DNA of 64,000 bases from Hyphomicrobiales bacterium. GTDB lineage: Bacteria; Pseudomonadota; Alphaproteobacteria; Rhizobiales; Rhizobiaceae. The DNA lies in contig UCCA01000007.1 of the NCBI GenBank assembly GCA_900470805.1, forward strand, positions 146,770-210,769, read 5' to 3'. Within the stretch, counting starts at the first letter, position 1, and the number at the start of each line of letters is the position of its first letter. The notes beneath the pieces were generated by a model, which saw only the letters and a list, made by a program, of their open reading frames with translations, searched no databases and was not told the origin of the DNA. The position numbers and the translations under genes are program-made. Positions 26,601-35,249 of the stretch are shown here, piece by piece.

Positions 26601-28009
26601 AACAGCCGACCGTAGCCCTCTCGATTTCCCTTTGAGCAGATATCCCTGATAAGCGTTTCGCGAAAAGCGGGCGGGAAAGCGCTAGGATCACCGCCCTCTG
26701 TCAGGATCTCCGGCGCAATGCGAGCAAGCTTGTTGCGAATCCGCTCATCCCTAAGCGCGATCCATGGTAACAGTGGTCGCATCGCCGGGACGACAAGCTC
26801 GATGCCATACTGGATTGTGAAGAAGAGCTGCTCGACTTGTCGTCGGGAATTCCCTCGTTCCAGCAGCTCCAGAATCCATTGTGCGGCCAGATACTCCCTG
26901 ACCGACCGATGATGGAAGCGAACCCGCCCGTAAATGGCTTCATCGAAAATTGGACGAGACAGGAGGGTCTGGCATTCAACGTCCGTCCAGCTGCTCAAGA
27001 TCGCAGCGGCATCGATCCCATCAAGATCGCTATCAGTCTCCGGCACGCGAAACTGCTGATCGCGCAGTAGCAAGGATGAGGCGGCAAGCGTCTTGACGCC
27101 GATCCGAGCCTTTTCGGCCGCAAGGGGTCTCGCCTGCGCTCGATCTTGGTCGCGCTCTTTGAGCTTTAATGCGATATCGTTTTGGACCAACTCCAATCGC
27201 CCGCCTACTGCCCCGTTCTGAAGCCAATATTCGGCCAAGTCCTCAAGGTCCTTGGGGCGGCTCGCAAAACCGAAGGCGTCTGCTCGTTGAACCGCATCGT
27301 AAAAGGCGTTCACATCGTTTACGCCGAAGTGAGCGGCGAGTTGTCGAATGCGTGGTTCATCCAGAGGCAAAAGCGAGTAGACCTTTGCACCGGTACGCTT
27401 CTCACCCCCATCCACGGCATCAGTTACCGCGTCGAACATTCGCTCCAAGTTGCCATCATTCGGCGCCGACGGCGTTTCTTCCAGTTCTGAATACGGGAGA
27501 AACGTGTTCACCAGCTTCAGATCACTCTCAGGTCGCCATTCGCTCGCGCGGCTGGTGATAATGATGTTAGTCCGCTGGGCAGCGTCCCCAAGCTTAGCCG
27601 TAAGATGCTTTACGGCCCGTTCGAAATTCTTTGCGCTCCCAAGACGTGCCTCATCCACCGAATCCAACATGAACCAGCCGAGATCCGTTCCACCCAACCA
27701 AATGTCCAGTTCTCGAAGAGAACCTGTGTCCGGCCCGTCGAAGGATGCCTGCGTCACACCTTCGGAAAGTTCTTCAAGACGTAGGAAGAAGGCTGCTTTG
27801 CCCGCGCCTCGCAAGTTCCGAACGGCTGCTTTGATCTCTTGGGTTTTGCCAGCACCAGCCTCGGCCAAGACCATGGCACGACGTTCCTTGAGTAGGCTCT
27901 CCCAACCTATCCCTGGACCAGCGTAAATCCACTCATCTAAATTTCCCAAGAACTCGTTGTCGAGCTGAACAAAATGGCGATTTAGATCAACAAACATCTG
28001 TTTTGTCAT
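23677..28009 (-). pseudogene. NACHT/STAND-like NTPase with C-terminal PD-(D/E)XK-like nuclease, frameshifted
   Basis: If repaired, a protein of about 1440 residues. The N-terminal part has Walker A AEAGAGKT (near residue 50) and Walker B WFMLDSVDEAR, the pattern of NACHT/STAND switch ATPases, with TSRASEW as sensor. A long helical-repeat region follows and probably serves as sensor. The C-terminal frame ends with RPDLRIHAP and PIEFKIAD, an arrangement of D and ExK suggesting a PD-(D/E)XK nuclease. The frames break at about 25113-25120, where one extra base (a T in GGGTTCTCG on the minus strand) would explain it. Both halves are otherwise intact, so a sequencing error is possible. Domain order resembles antiphage ATPase-nuclease effectors. 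The start is placed at 28009; the upstream frame looks non-coding. Confidence 0.65.
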
Positions 28010-28242
28010 TAGAATCTCAAGCAGGCCTAGTGGTGAATGGATGCATTGCGGTACCTTAGAAAGGCGCATATCGCATTGCAAGTTGGCTCCGAACGCAACC
28101 AGAGGGGCAGCTCGTCCAACTTCGCTGCTTCGTATCCCGCCGAAATTCTAGGTAAGGCATCATGTCCAGCCGCCTTGACAGACTCCTCTCCAGAAGATCA
28201 TACATGATGATCATCAGGCTTGTGTATCTTCGGGAGGTTTGT

Positions 28243-29232
28243 ATGTTTCGTAATTCAAGCAAGAAGTCGCTGCGTCATAAACTGTGGTTTGCGATTGTTA
28301 CCGGGCTTGCCTCGACAGCGGCACTCCACGCTCCCGCATTCGCCGCTCCGGTCGATCAGCCAGTCACCGTATCACAGGTACCAACCGCCTACTCGTTTAA
28401 GGTTGGTGCCGCGAAAGTCTCTGCGCTCTCCGACGGCACGGCCGCCCTTGATCTCCACAAGCTGCTCAAGGGCGCGACTGAGGAGAAGATCGACGGCCTT
28501 CTTGATGGTGATTTTCTCGCAAACCCCGTTCACACCTCAATCAATGCGTATCTTGTCCAAATTGGCGATCGAAAGCTTCTCATTGACACGGGAACCGGAG
28601 ATTTGTTCGGCCCGGAAACTGCAGGGAAGCTTCCAGGGGCTCTCGCTGCGATCGGCGTCGCTTCAGATCAGATCAGCGACGTGCTGATTACGCATGCGCA
28701 TACAGATCATATCGGCGGTCTGGTGCGCGGCGGCAAGATCATGTTCCCCAACGCTACCGTTCATCTTGGGCAACCTGACCTCGACTTCTTCCTTCGTGAC
28801 TCCAAGTCCAGTGCAGATGCCTCTCTCAAAAAGGAGGCATCCGAAATGCTGGGGCCGTATGACAAGGCGGGCAAGGTAGCGGGCTTTACGGGTACGGCAG
28901 AGATCACGCCAGGAGTGACAGGTACTGTCCATCCAGGACACACACCTGGAAGTGCGTTCTACACTCTCGAAAGCGAAGGGCAGAAGATTACGTTCGTCGG
29001 TGACATCGTTCACTCTACCGTTCAGTTTCAGGATCCGGAAATAACGATCATTTTCGACACGGATCAAAAGGTTGCGGAGAAGACGCGCGAGACAGCTTTC
29101 AAGGAAATTGCGTCCGAGCGTGAATTGATCGCGGCCCCTCACCTCCCGTTCCCGGGCGTTGGTTATATCAAGCGATCTGGCAGGGAATACGAGTGGTCTC
29201 CGCTAAACTATGCGGACTGGCCGTCGAAGTAG
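28243..29232 (+). CDS. Exported metallo-beta-lactamase-fold hydrolase
   Basis: A 329-residue protein with a signal peptide (KLWFAIVTGLASTAALHAPAFA, cleavage at AFA-AP), predicted periplasmic. The MBL metal motif HxHxDH is ITHAHTDHIGGL, with further ligands at VHPGHTPGS and the late FVGDIVHS (Asp) and APHLPFPG (His), so two zinc sites are likely. This fits the subgroup of lactonase-like or alkyl-hydrolysing MBL enzymes, but the substrate is not known. The start at 28243 is set by GGGAGG 5 bases upstream; the open frame before it is non-coding. A 12-bp palindrome (TGATGATCATCA, 28205-28216) lies just upstream and may be an operator. Confidence 0.87.
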   Translation: MFRNSSKKSLRHKLWFAIVTGLASTAALHAPAFAAPVDQPVTVSQVPTAYSFKVGAAKVSALSDGTAALDLHKLLKGATEEKIDGLLDGDFLANPVHTSINAYLVQIGDRKLLIDTGTGDLFGPETAGKLPGALAAIGVASDQISDVLITHAHTDHIGGLVRGGKIMFPNATVHLGQPDLDFFLRDSKSSADASLKKEASEMLGPYDKAGKVAGFTGTAEITPGVTGTVHPGHTPGSAFYTLESEGQKITFVGDIVHSTVQFQDPEITIIFDTDQKVAEKTRETAFKEIASERELIAAPHLPFPGVGYIKRSGREYEWSPLNYADWPSK

Positions 29233-29266
29233 GCGACCAAAGCCAAAGCATGCGCTCAATTGAATG

Positions 29267-29291
29267 CCACGGGGATCAACGAACCCCGTGG
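29267..29291 (+). terminator. Hairpin terminator after the MBL-fold gene
   Basis: Stem CCACGGGG (29267-29274) / CCCCGTGG (29284-29291), 9-base loop, then TTT. It lies 35 bases after the stop. The rest of the 304-base gap to 29536 holds an AT-rich stretch near 29420-29455 that probably contains the next promoter, and no gene. Confidence 0.7.
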
Positions 29292-29536
29292 TTTGATGCC
29301 GTCGAATTGCGTGGTTCGATCAAGGCCCAGAGAACGTCCCCCGGTTGATCCACCGGCCGCCCCAGCGAATTTTATCCACACCCATTTTACCTGCAACTCA
29401 ATTGCTTTCCATCATACAACCGGATAATAGCTTTATTTATTGAAGCTAGTTATTTTGAGCGTTGTGGTGCCTCCGTACCTTTCGGAAGACACCAGATCGA
29501 CCCTGTTCGCTGCTCGCGACCATTCAGGACCCTGAG

Positions 29537-29914
29537 ATGCTGGATCACATCGGAATACACACTCATCAACTTCCATTGATGAAGGACTTCTACGAGACGG
29601 CGTTGGCGCCGCTGGGATACGAGAAGATTTTCGAACATGAGGACGGTGCTGGCTTTGGTCAGGATGGCGAGATTTCCCTATGGCTTGTTTCGACTGGGCA
29701 TAACGGCCGAGGGGTCAATATCGCTCTCCAGTCGGAGGATCGTCTGGGCGTAGTGAGGTTCTACAACGCAGCGATGGAAAGCGGTGCCAAAAGCAATGGC
29801 GGCCCGAGTCTCCGACCCCAGTTTCATCCGGACTTCTTCGCCGCCTTCGTCATTGATCCTGACGGCAACAATCTTTCGGCCATCTGCCGCAGTCCCGAAT
29901 GGGTGGAGGGTTAG
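29537..29914 (+). CDS. VOC (glyoxalase/bleomycin-resistance fold) family protein
   Basis: A 125-residue metal-dependent or metal-free vicinal-oxygen-chelate protein. MLDHIGIHTHQLPLMKDFYETALAPLGYEK is the N-terminal beta-alpha-beta unit. FYNAAMESGAKSNGGP and FAAFVIDPDGNNLSAI complete the second half, with His/Glu-type ligand positions partly replaced. The start at 29537 (AGGA upstream) is preferred over 29462, whose extra residues are not protein-like. The function is unspecified; such small single VOC proteins often act on lactoylglutathione-like or toxin substrates. Confidence 0.83.
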   Translation: MLDHIGIHTHQLPLMKDFYETALAPLGYEKIFEHEDGAGFGQDGEISLWLVSTGHNGRGVNIALQSEDRLGVVRFYNAAMESGAKSNGGPSLRPQFHPDFFAAFVIDPDGNNLSAICRSPEWVEG

Positions 29915-29920
29915 TCGGTC

Positions 29921-30076
29921 ATGAAAATAATCATGGATGCAATAATTGCTCTGATGATTTGCGGTGTGTTGAGCATGGCCGCGTTGGCCTCCGGCTCGCA
30001 ACAGATCGCAAAAGGCCAGCCGCTCCAGATCTCAATCTCAGATACCGGCAGCCGGACCCTCGTGGGCGCACGCTAA
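29921..30076 (+). CDS. Possible 51-residue exported peptide
   Basis: A short open frame with a strong signal-peptide-like N terminus (MKII...LMICGVLSMAALASG) and a short polar remainder ending LVGAR. GGAGGG lies 10-15 bases before the ATG, in the end of the VOC gene. It is too short to identify. It overlaps nothing else and precedes flgD by about 70 bases. Confidence 0.35.
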   Translation: MKIIMDAIIALMICGVLSMAALASGSQQIAKGQPLQISISDTGSRTLVGAR

Positions 30077-30147
30077 GCTCTCGCGTGCGAGCGATCGCAA
30101 ACGAAAAGCCTTTCCTCAGCTTTACAAGTTCCACCAGGAGACGTGGC

Positions 30148-30648
30148 ATGACAGTTGGACCCGTTCAAAAAACCGGTGACAGTTCCGGAGCCGATCAAGC
30201 ACAATCAGCTGGAAGCAAAGCCTCCTCGAAGAATATGCTCGACTACAACAGCTTTCTTACGCTCCTGATTGCGCAGATTAAAAACCAAGACCCCACGGAG
30301 CCCTCTGATCCTGCCCAGCAAATTGCTCAGCTCGCGAGTTTTTCGCAGGTCGAGCAGACGATACAGTCAAATGCGAAGTTAGATTCCTTGCTTTCGCTGT
30401 CCAATCTTCAAAGCGCTCAAGGTTACGTCGGGAAATATATTGAGGGTCCCGGCGACGATGGTCCAAAGGGGATTGTTGCCTCGGTCAAAATCTATTCCGA
30501 CGGCGTCATTGCTACGCTCGAGGATGGCAAGCAGGTTCTGATGGGGCCGGGTGTCGTCGTGCGCAATGAAGCTCCAGCAGACAATTCGGGAGACAGCGGA
30601 TCAGACGATGGCAAGTCTAATGGCGCAGATAAGAGCGATAAGGTCTGA
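30148..30648 (+). CDS. flgD: Flagellar hook assembly protein FlgD (orphan)
   Basis: A 166-residue hook-scaffold protein exported through the flagellar type III system and needed for polymerising FlgE. The conserved N-terminal FlgD block is clear: MLDYNSFLTLLIAQIKNQDP, then QQIAQLASFSQVEQ and a short QGYVGKYI-type domain. The C terminus is acidic, glycine- and serine-rich (DNSGDSGSDDGKSNGADKSDKV), unlike the usual ending. AGGAG precedes the ATG by 8 bases; the longer open frame upstream is not coding. No other flagellar genes are in the window, so it is either a relocated or a second copy. Confidence 0.85.
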   Translation: MTVGPVQKTGDSSGADQAQSAGSKASSKNMLDYNSFLTLLIAQIKNQDPTEPSDPAQQIAQLASFSQVEQTIQSNAKLDSLLSLSNLQSAQGYVGKYIEGPGDDGPKGIVASVKIYSDGVIATLEDGKQVLMGPGVVVRNEAPADNSGDSGSDDGKSNGADKSDKV

Positions 30649-30778
30649 AGATTTAGGCCCTTAGGGCGTCTGCGCTATGCATCGCGATCACTAAAGCCCT
30701 CCGGTAAGCCGCAAGGTTTACTCTGGCGGCAGGCACCGACTGATTTGAACCCACCTCCGGATCTCCCGCCGGTTCCTT

Positions 30779-31447
30779 TCAATCGGCGTCTTCGCCTGTT
30801 TTTGGGAAAAGCTGGAGCACGTTTGACCCATTCGACTGGGCAACAGGGCCTGTCTTACGGCGACCTGAACTACGTTCCCCAGCGCTCTGAATGGCTGCGA
30901 CTAGTCCCTCGCGCTGTCGGTAATAATCGGGCTTAGCAGGCATAGTCAGATCAAACTCACCTAGCAAACGTTCCATGATGTCCATCGCCTCCGCCGCCAG
31001 CCCTGCATAACCCTCCTGACGCCGTTCAAAGAAGCTATCGAAGCCCGGCATTGAAAGGTCCAGGCTATCGAGCGCGTTCGACAGGTTCTTCACCCGATTG
31101 GATAGCCAGAGGATCTCATGCGCCATCTCGCTGCCCAGCAGATCCCAATCGGCATCCTGTGGCAACGACAAACGCGGGTCGGGAACATGAAACGCGAACT
31201 CACCGTCATCCATTGGATTGAACTCGGGAGTGTCGTTGATCGCGGCATAGCTGGCGCCGACAAAGTCGTCGAGTGCCAACACTGTGAGCATTGCAAGGCT
31301 TCTTGCCTCCGCACTTCGACCGCGTTTGATCCCTGTCGTCGCAAGCTTGAAGATATTGGGAACGATCGCTCCAGCGGCGAAACAGCTGGCGCCAATGAGC
31401 GCCCCGATTGCCGTGATCCCTTGGGTGGTTTCGAAGAACTGCGTCAA
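30779..31447 (-). CDS. Hypothetical single-pass membrane protein
   Basis: A 222-residue protein with one N-terminal hydrophobic segment (AIGALIGASCFAAGAIVPNIFKL) and a soluble, largely helical cytoplasmic part. No known motif is visible. The start is TTG with GAGGTG 4-5 bases upstream. It lies 35 bases downstream of the HtrA-like protease gene in the same direction, which suggests co-transcription and perhaps a membrane partner for the protease. Confidence 0.55.
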   Translation of the reverse strand: MTQFFETTQGITAIGALIGASCFAAGAIVPNIFKLATTGIKRGRSAEARSLAMLTVLALDDFVGASYAAINDTPEFNPMDDGEFAFHVPDPRLSLPQDADWDLLGSEMAHEILWLSNRVKNLSNALDSLDLSMPGFDSFFERRQEGYAGLAAEAMDIMERLLGEFDLTMPAKPDYYRQREGLVAAIQSAGERSSGRRKTGPVAQSNGSNVLQLFPKTGEDAD

Positions 31448-31482
31448 TTATCACCTCGATGAATTAGAGATGTGGAGCTGCG

Positions 31483-32442
31483 TTAGGAAGCACGCGTGGA
31501 CGGAATCAGCACTTTCCGTTCCAGTGTGCCTTGAACTGAGAAGATAAGAAACTCGGTTTCTTCCCCGATCGAGTCTCCACCAAGCAACCTGACAACATCG
31601 TCAATCCCAGCAACCGCCGACCCGTTGATCGCCAGGATCAGATCGCCCTCTTCCAGGCCGCCAGCGCTCGCAGGACTATCAGGTTCGATCCGTCGGATAC
31701 GGACAGATGTCGTCTGGGTCAGACCCGCGTTGAATGCTATCCGGCGATGCAGGGCAACGGTGTCGGCGGCGATGCCGATGTAGCCTCGGCGGACACGTCC
31801 AAATCGGAGGATCTCCGAGACCACATAGTTCGCGGTGTTAGAAGCAACGGCGAAGGCAATGCTCTGAGCGCCTTGGATCACGGCGGTATTCACGCCTACC
31901 ACCTCGCCGGACGAGGACACCAGCGGCCCGCCAGAATTCCCAGGGTTTAGCGCGGCGTCGGTCTGTATGACATCGTCGATCAAACGCCCATTGGACGCTC
32001 GCATGGACCGGCCCAGTGCGGAGATAATTCCAGCCGTGACGGTCCACTCGAACCCAAGGGGATTGCCGATAGCGACGGCGATGTGCCCTCGCCTCAACCT
32101 CTTCGAGTCGCCGAGCCTGGCCCAAGCACCCACACTGGTGTTGGCGCGAACAAGGGCGATGTCGGTATCGGGATCGCTTCCTAACACCCTGCCCTCCGTA
32201 GTAAGCCCCTCGGCGGTTTTGATCCGAACGGTCTTGGAGTCATCGACAACGTGATTGTTGGTGACGATTAGGCCATCGGGCGAAATCGCAAAGCCTGAGC
32301 CATGCCCGCCCCTCCCGCCAATTCGCTCGATGCGACTGACAGCGGGACCAACCAGATCTACGGCCCCGGCAATTGTCCGTGAATAGCTGTCGATCAATTC
32401 CCCGTCGTCTGCAGGAATAAAGCTCTGTTCAATGATACCCAT
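31483..32442 (-). CDS. S1C (HtrA/DegP-like) serine protease, no signal peptide
   Basis: A 319-residue trypsin-fold protease with a C-terminal PDZ domain. The catalytic triad is His64 (VTNNHVV), Asp94 (DTDIAL) and Ser170 (NPGNSGGPL). The PDZ domain begins near RRIEPDSPASAGGLEEGDLI. Unlike periplasmic DegP/DegQ it lacks an N-terminal signal peptide or anchor: residues 1-40 are polar and begin MGIIEQSF. It may be cytosolic or exported in another way. The upstream neighbour is far away, so it probably has its own promoter; the gene at 30779 follows in the same direction. Confidence 0.88.
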   Translation of the reverse strand: MGIIEQSFIPADDGELIDSYSRTIAGAVDLVGPAVSRIERIGGRGGHGSGFAISPDGLIVTNNHVVDDSKTVRIKTAEGLTTEGRVLGSDPDTDIALVRANTSVGAWARLGDSKRLRRGHIAVAIGNPLGFEWTVTAGIISALGRSMRASNGRLIDDVIQTDAALNPGNSGGPLVSSSGEVVGVNTAVIQGAQSIAFAVASNTANYVVSEILRFGRVRRGYIGIAADTVALHRRIAFNAGLTQTTSVRIRRIEPDSPASAGGLEEGDLILAINGSAVAGIDDVVRLLGGDSIGEETEFLIFSVQGTLERKVLIPSTRAS

Positions 32443-32942
32443 TGTTATTTCCCGGACGTCATCAGGCGTCGTTGCTGAAGACCGGCAGCTGCAGCTTCTG
32501 CAGGGAGCTGTCAGTTCAAAAATTGAAGTCGGTATATCAAATGAGATCTCCCGAGCCTGCTTTCAAGGACTAAGCAGAACGACACTAAGCGACCAACAAA
32601 AGGGGCCGCCCCAAGGCGGATGGAGGCGGCCCATAGCGGACTTGTTATCCGCTTGCACGCGACGGAGGAGAGACGTCACGGCGATCACTTCGCGTCATGA
32701 GGGAGGAGAGCGACGTGATAGGGGGAGGTTAACTTGACCGATGCCGAATGCACATCATACTTAGGTATGCTGCGGTGCAAAACACTACAGCAGACGCAGC
32801 TCCGCCGTGCGGTGTGCCCGTTCTCAATGATGCCGAGTGGAGTTCGCCAAGGTTGAAGGCAAAACACAGCGGGGCGAAGTTCGCTCCGCACCAGCGCGTG
32901 TCCTTAGACCCGCTCGGTGTATGCTCAATCGCGCCCCAGACC
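32443..32942. other. Intergenic region with a minus-strand terminator
   Basis: 500 bases without a convincing gene. It carries the hairpin at 32599-32632 that should stop the transcript of the 33942 gene. The remainder has short open frames on both strands with no ribosome-site support. Confidence 0.5.
32599..32632 (-). terminator. Rho-independent terminator of the 33942-to-32943 transcript
   Basis: Read on the minus strand: GGGCCGCC, 14-base loop, GGCGGCCC, then CTTTTGTT. A perfect 8-bp stem plus T-run. It lies downstream of the small ORF at 32943, which argues that this ORF is inside a transcript. Confidence 0.7.
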
Positions 32943-33206
32943 CTATACCCTCTCAATCTCGCTGAGAGCTGAACGGATACGCGGTCTCAAGCAATTCACG
33001 AAAGCATTGATACGCTCCCGAAGCCAATCAAGTGCCTTTTCCCGGTCGTCTGGATTATTGAGGTCTCGCAGAACGAGGCGCTGCGAGATATCCGGGCGCT
33101 CCCCCGAGAATTTTACAAGGGCCGCCTCAATCACAACGCAGATACACCCGTTAGCAAGCTCCCATTCTGCCGGTGACTTCGGACAGAATGATTTGAACAC
33201 GCTCAA
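32943..33206 (-). CDS. Small ORF overlapping the end of the 33942 gene
   Basis: 87 residues, beginning at TTG 33206, 56 bases before the upstream gene's stop and in another frame. The end (DDREKALDWLRERINAFVNCL) is amphipathic-helical and protein-like. No ribosome site is visible, so it is either a coupled small gene or the true C terminus of the upstream gene after a frameshift. The hairpin at 32599 follows. Confidence 0.3.
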   Translation of the reverse strand: MSVFKSFCPKSPAEWELANGCICVVIEAALVKFSGERPDISQRLVLRDLNNPDDREKALDWLRERINAFVNCLRPRIRSALSEIERV

Positions 33207-33942
33207 TCAAGCGAGGGTCAAACGTCAGAGCACCAGATCTTTGTTCATAGTTTCCCCCTCCATAGTAGCAGTGCGACCTATCGATAGGAAATTTGAAAGA
33301 ACCAAGTGTGGCGCCCCCTCCTCCCTTGAAAAGAATATTAAAACCTTGCGACCCCTGCTGCGTTCCGCCAGATCCTGTCCACCTATATTCGAGCAAGAAA
33401 TTTGCGACCGCATCAGGTTGGCTGTTCTCGCGAACGGTTACTTGTATCTCGCGCATCGTTCCGTTGAGGGATACATCGGGAATCTTAAAAACCTGTACGA
33501 AAGCTTCCGGCGCTTCTGGCGGTGTTTCCGGCTGAGCGCGGTCCGCCTCCGCCGCCTGCGTTGCCTTTGTTGGAGTCTCTGGCTGCTGCTGATTGACGTA
33601 CTCGTTCGCGGTGGACACCACGATACTGATGATGGCAATCAGCAGAAAAGCTCCTGAAATCGCTCCGATGAAAAGGCGGATGTAACTTGGCCGGGGCCCC
33701 GGTCGAGTCATATCACTTAGGATGGCTGCCCCAAGACCGACACCCCCAGTCGTCAATGCTGTGAAAAACCCATACGAACCAATTAACCACGGAGGGAGAT
33801 CGTCGAACTGATGAAAATTCAATACTGTGTAAGAAATCCAAAGGAGAAAAATGACGATCGCGCCCGTGCAAACGAAAACGGCCAACAAGTCGAGCAGCGT
33901 CGGTTGCGGCTCTCGTTGTTGACGCCGTTGGTCACTAGCCAT
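33151..33942 (-). CDS. Multi-pass membrane protein, unknown function
   Basis: A 263-residue protein with three hydrophobic helices in the first half (LLAVFVCTGAIVIFLLWISY, a short helix near YGFFTALTTGGVGLGAAIL, and LFIGAISGAFLLIAIISIVV). A Pro/Gln/Thr-rich linker follows, then a C-terminal soluble part with beta-strand-like sequence and a glycine-rich FKGGGGATLGSF segment. GAGGAGG lies 5 bases before the ATG. No motif or family recognised; the C-terminal part probably lies outside the membrane. The upstream neighbour is a DUF3616-like protein. Confidence 0.6.
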   Translation of the reverse strand: MASDQRRQQREPQPTLLDLLAVFVCTGAIVIFLLWISYTVLNFHQFDDLPPWLIGSYGFFTALTTGGVGLGAAILSDMTRPGPRPSYIRLFIGAISGAFLLIAIISIVVSTANEYVNQQQPETPTKATQAAEADRAQPETPPEAPEAFVQVFKIPDVSLNGTMREIQVTVRENSQPDAVANFLLEYRWTGSGGTQQGSQGFNILFKGGGGATLGSFKFPIDRSHCYYGGGNYEQRSGALTFDPRLIERVQIILSEVTGRMGAC

Positions 33943-34050
33943 CTCAGCCTCCTCTAGAACGATCTGGAACGGTCGCCACTATCCCGGAGCTATTTAGCGC
34001 CGTCAGTGAGGAATACGTGGGGCAAAGAACAATGCTTCCCTCAATTCCTC

Positions 34051-34074
34051 GTCGACACGTCGACACGTCGACAC
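34051..34074. repeat. Three tandem copies of GTCGACAC
   Basis: Three perfect 8-bp units at 34051, 34059 and 34067, each containing the palindrome GTCGAC. They lie between the divergent-free minus-strand genes at 33942 and 34084, just past the stop of the latter. Copy-number variation or a binding array is possible; nothing suggests a function. Confidence 0.6.
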
Positions 34075-34083
34075 TTGCTTTAA

Positions 34084-35127
34084 TTAAGGACTGCTCGCAC
34101 GGGGAAAATCGTAAATTGCCGGGGCTCCACCGTTGGAACCATCAGACATAATCAAGATTTTGAATTGCTCGGTCGTGGTCTCGAGCAACGTAATTGCCTC
34201 CGGCTTGCTATCCTCTCCACCAGCCTTGATCAGTCGGCGGCAGTTGGCAGTAGCCTCTCCTATTTTCCAAAAGCACACATCTGCGGCCCCGGTTTGATCT
34301 CGCTGTGGGCCTGTAAGGATCAGCAACCCTCCATCGACCGAAGCGAGGTCTCGAACGCCCTGCCCGTCGCCTATAGAGATTGGTGGAAGTATGTTCAGCT
34401 CGGCAGACGAATTCTCGAATACGGCATCTAGCTTGATGGAAGCAATGGTTGCCCCGCCTCCTAACAGCGGCCCACGGAACCCGACATACAGCTGCCCGTC
34501 CTTTATCGCGATACCTTCAATATTGATCCCCTGTCGATCGGGGATCAATTCGGTGTATCTTGCCAATTGTGGTGTTTTGGCGATGATCGCGCCGAGATTG
34601 CCGGTCCGTTCGATTTGAGTTGATGCAACATTCTCGCTTCCAAGATCTGATACAAGGCCGGTCGACTCGTCGATTTTCATTCGATAAAGAAAATAGCGAG
34701 ATGGCTGCCGCTTACCTGACTTATTGAGTCCATGGGAGCCGACGAGGTAATAGGCACCGCTGCTAAAGGCGATACCCTCCGCGTCGGTCTCGTTGTATTT
34801 CTCGCCTTCTTGGCTATCCGTGTTTCTTTTCGGAAGTAAGAACACTTCCTTGCCAGATGTGAGCCCGTCTTTTGAAAGGGCAAAAAGGCGAGCGTACCTG
34901 ACTTCGTCTCCCACCATAAGACATGAATACCTACCCTCATTAGCGATCGCACACGCAGCGCCACTAATGTTATCGGCTTCGTCCGCGTCCGATAGTCGAG
35001 GTATGAACTCAAGCCTCACGAGCGGGGCGAGCGGCGTTCCCTCGGCGAACGCCAAACAAAATCCGGCGATCAGCCACATAGCTGCAACGACAACCGTAGC
35101 TAAACGACGTAACGAGGAATTGTACAT
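34084..35127 (-). CDS. DUF3616-like exported protein
   Basis: A 347-residue protein with a signal peptide (RRLATVVVAAMWLIAGFCLAFAEG). The body is beta-strand-rich and consistent with a beta-propeller-like fold: GINIEGIAIKDGQLYVGFRGPLLGG and GVRDLASVDGGLLILTG match my memory of the DUF3616 family, whose role is unknown. A FLLP...ETDAEGIAFSSGAYYLVGSHG repeat supports several blades. GGAGG is 6 bases before the ATG at 35127; the 35175 start is less likely. It is predicted to be periplasmic or outer-surface associated. Confidence 0.7.
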   Translation of the reverse strand: MYNSSLRRLATVVVAAMWLIAGFCLAFAEGTPLAPLVRLEFIPRLSDADEADNISGAACAIANEGRYSCLMVGDEVRYARLFALSKDGLTSGKEVFLLPKRNTDSQEGEKYNETDAEGIAFSSGAYYLVGSHGLNKSGKRQPSRYFLYRMKIDESTGLVSDLGSENVASTQIERTGNLGAIIAKTPQLARYTELIPDRQGINIEGIAIKDGQLYVGFRGPLLGGGATIASIKLDAVFENSSAELNILPPISIGDGQGVRDLASVDGGLLILTGPQRDQTGAADVCFWKIGEATANCRRLIKAGGEDSKPEAITLLETTTEQFKILIMSDGSNGGAPAIYDFPRASSP

Positions 35128-35249
35128 CGATGCCTCCTGCACCAGCGAAAACAGCTCGGACCATTGAAAATCCACTCAACCGGACTCACTCCAATCGGGT
35201 TACAGATCCAGCCAGGCAGACCAGCTATGCACTGGGAAAACGCAAGTCT

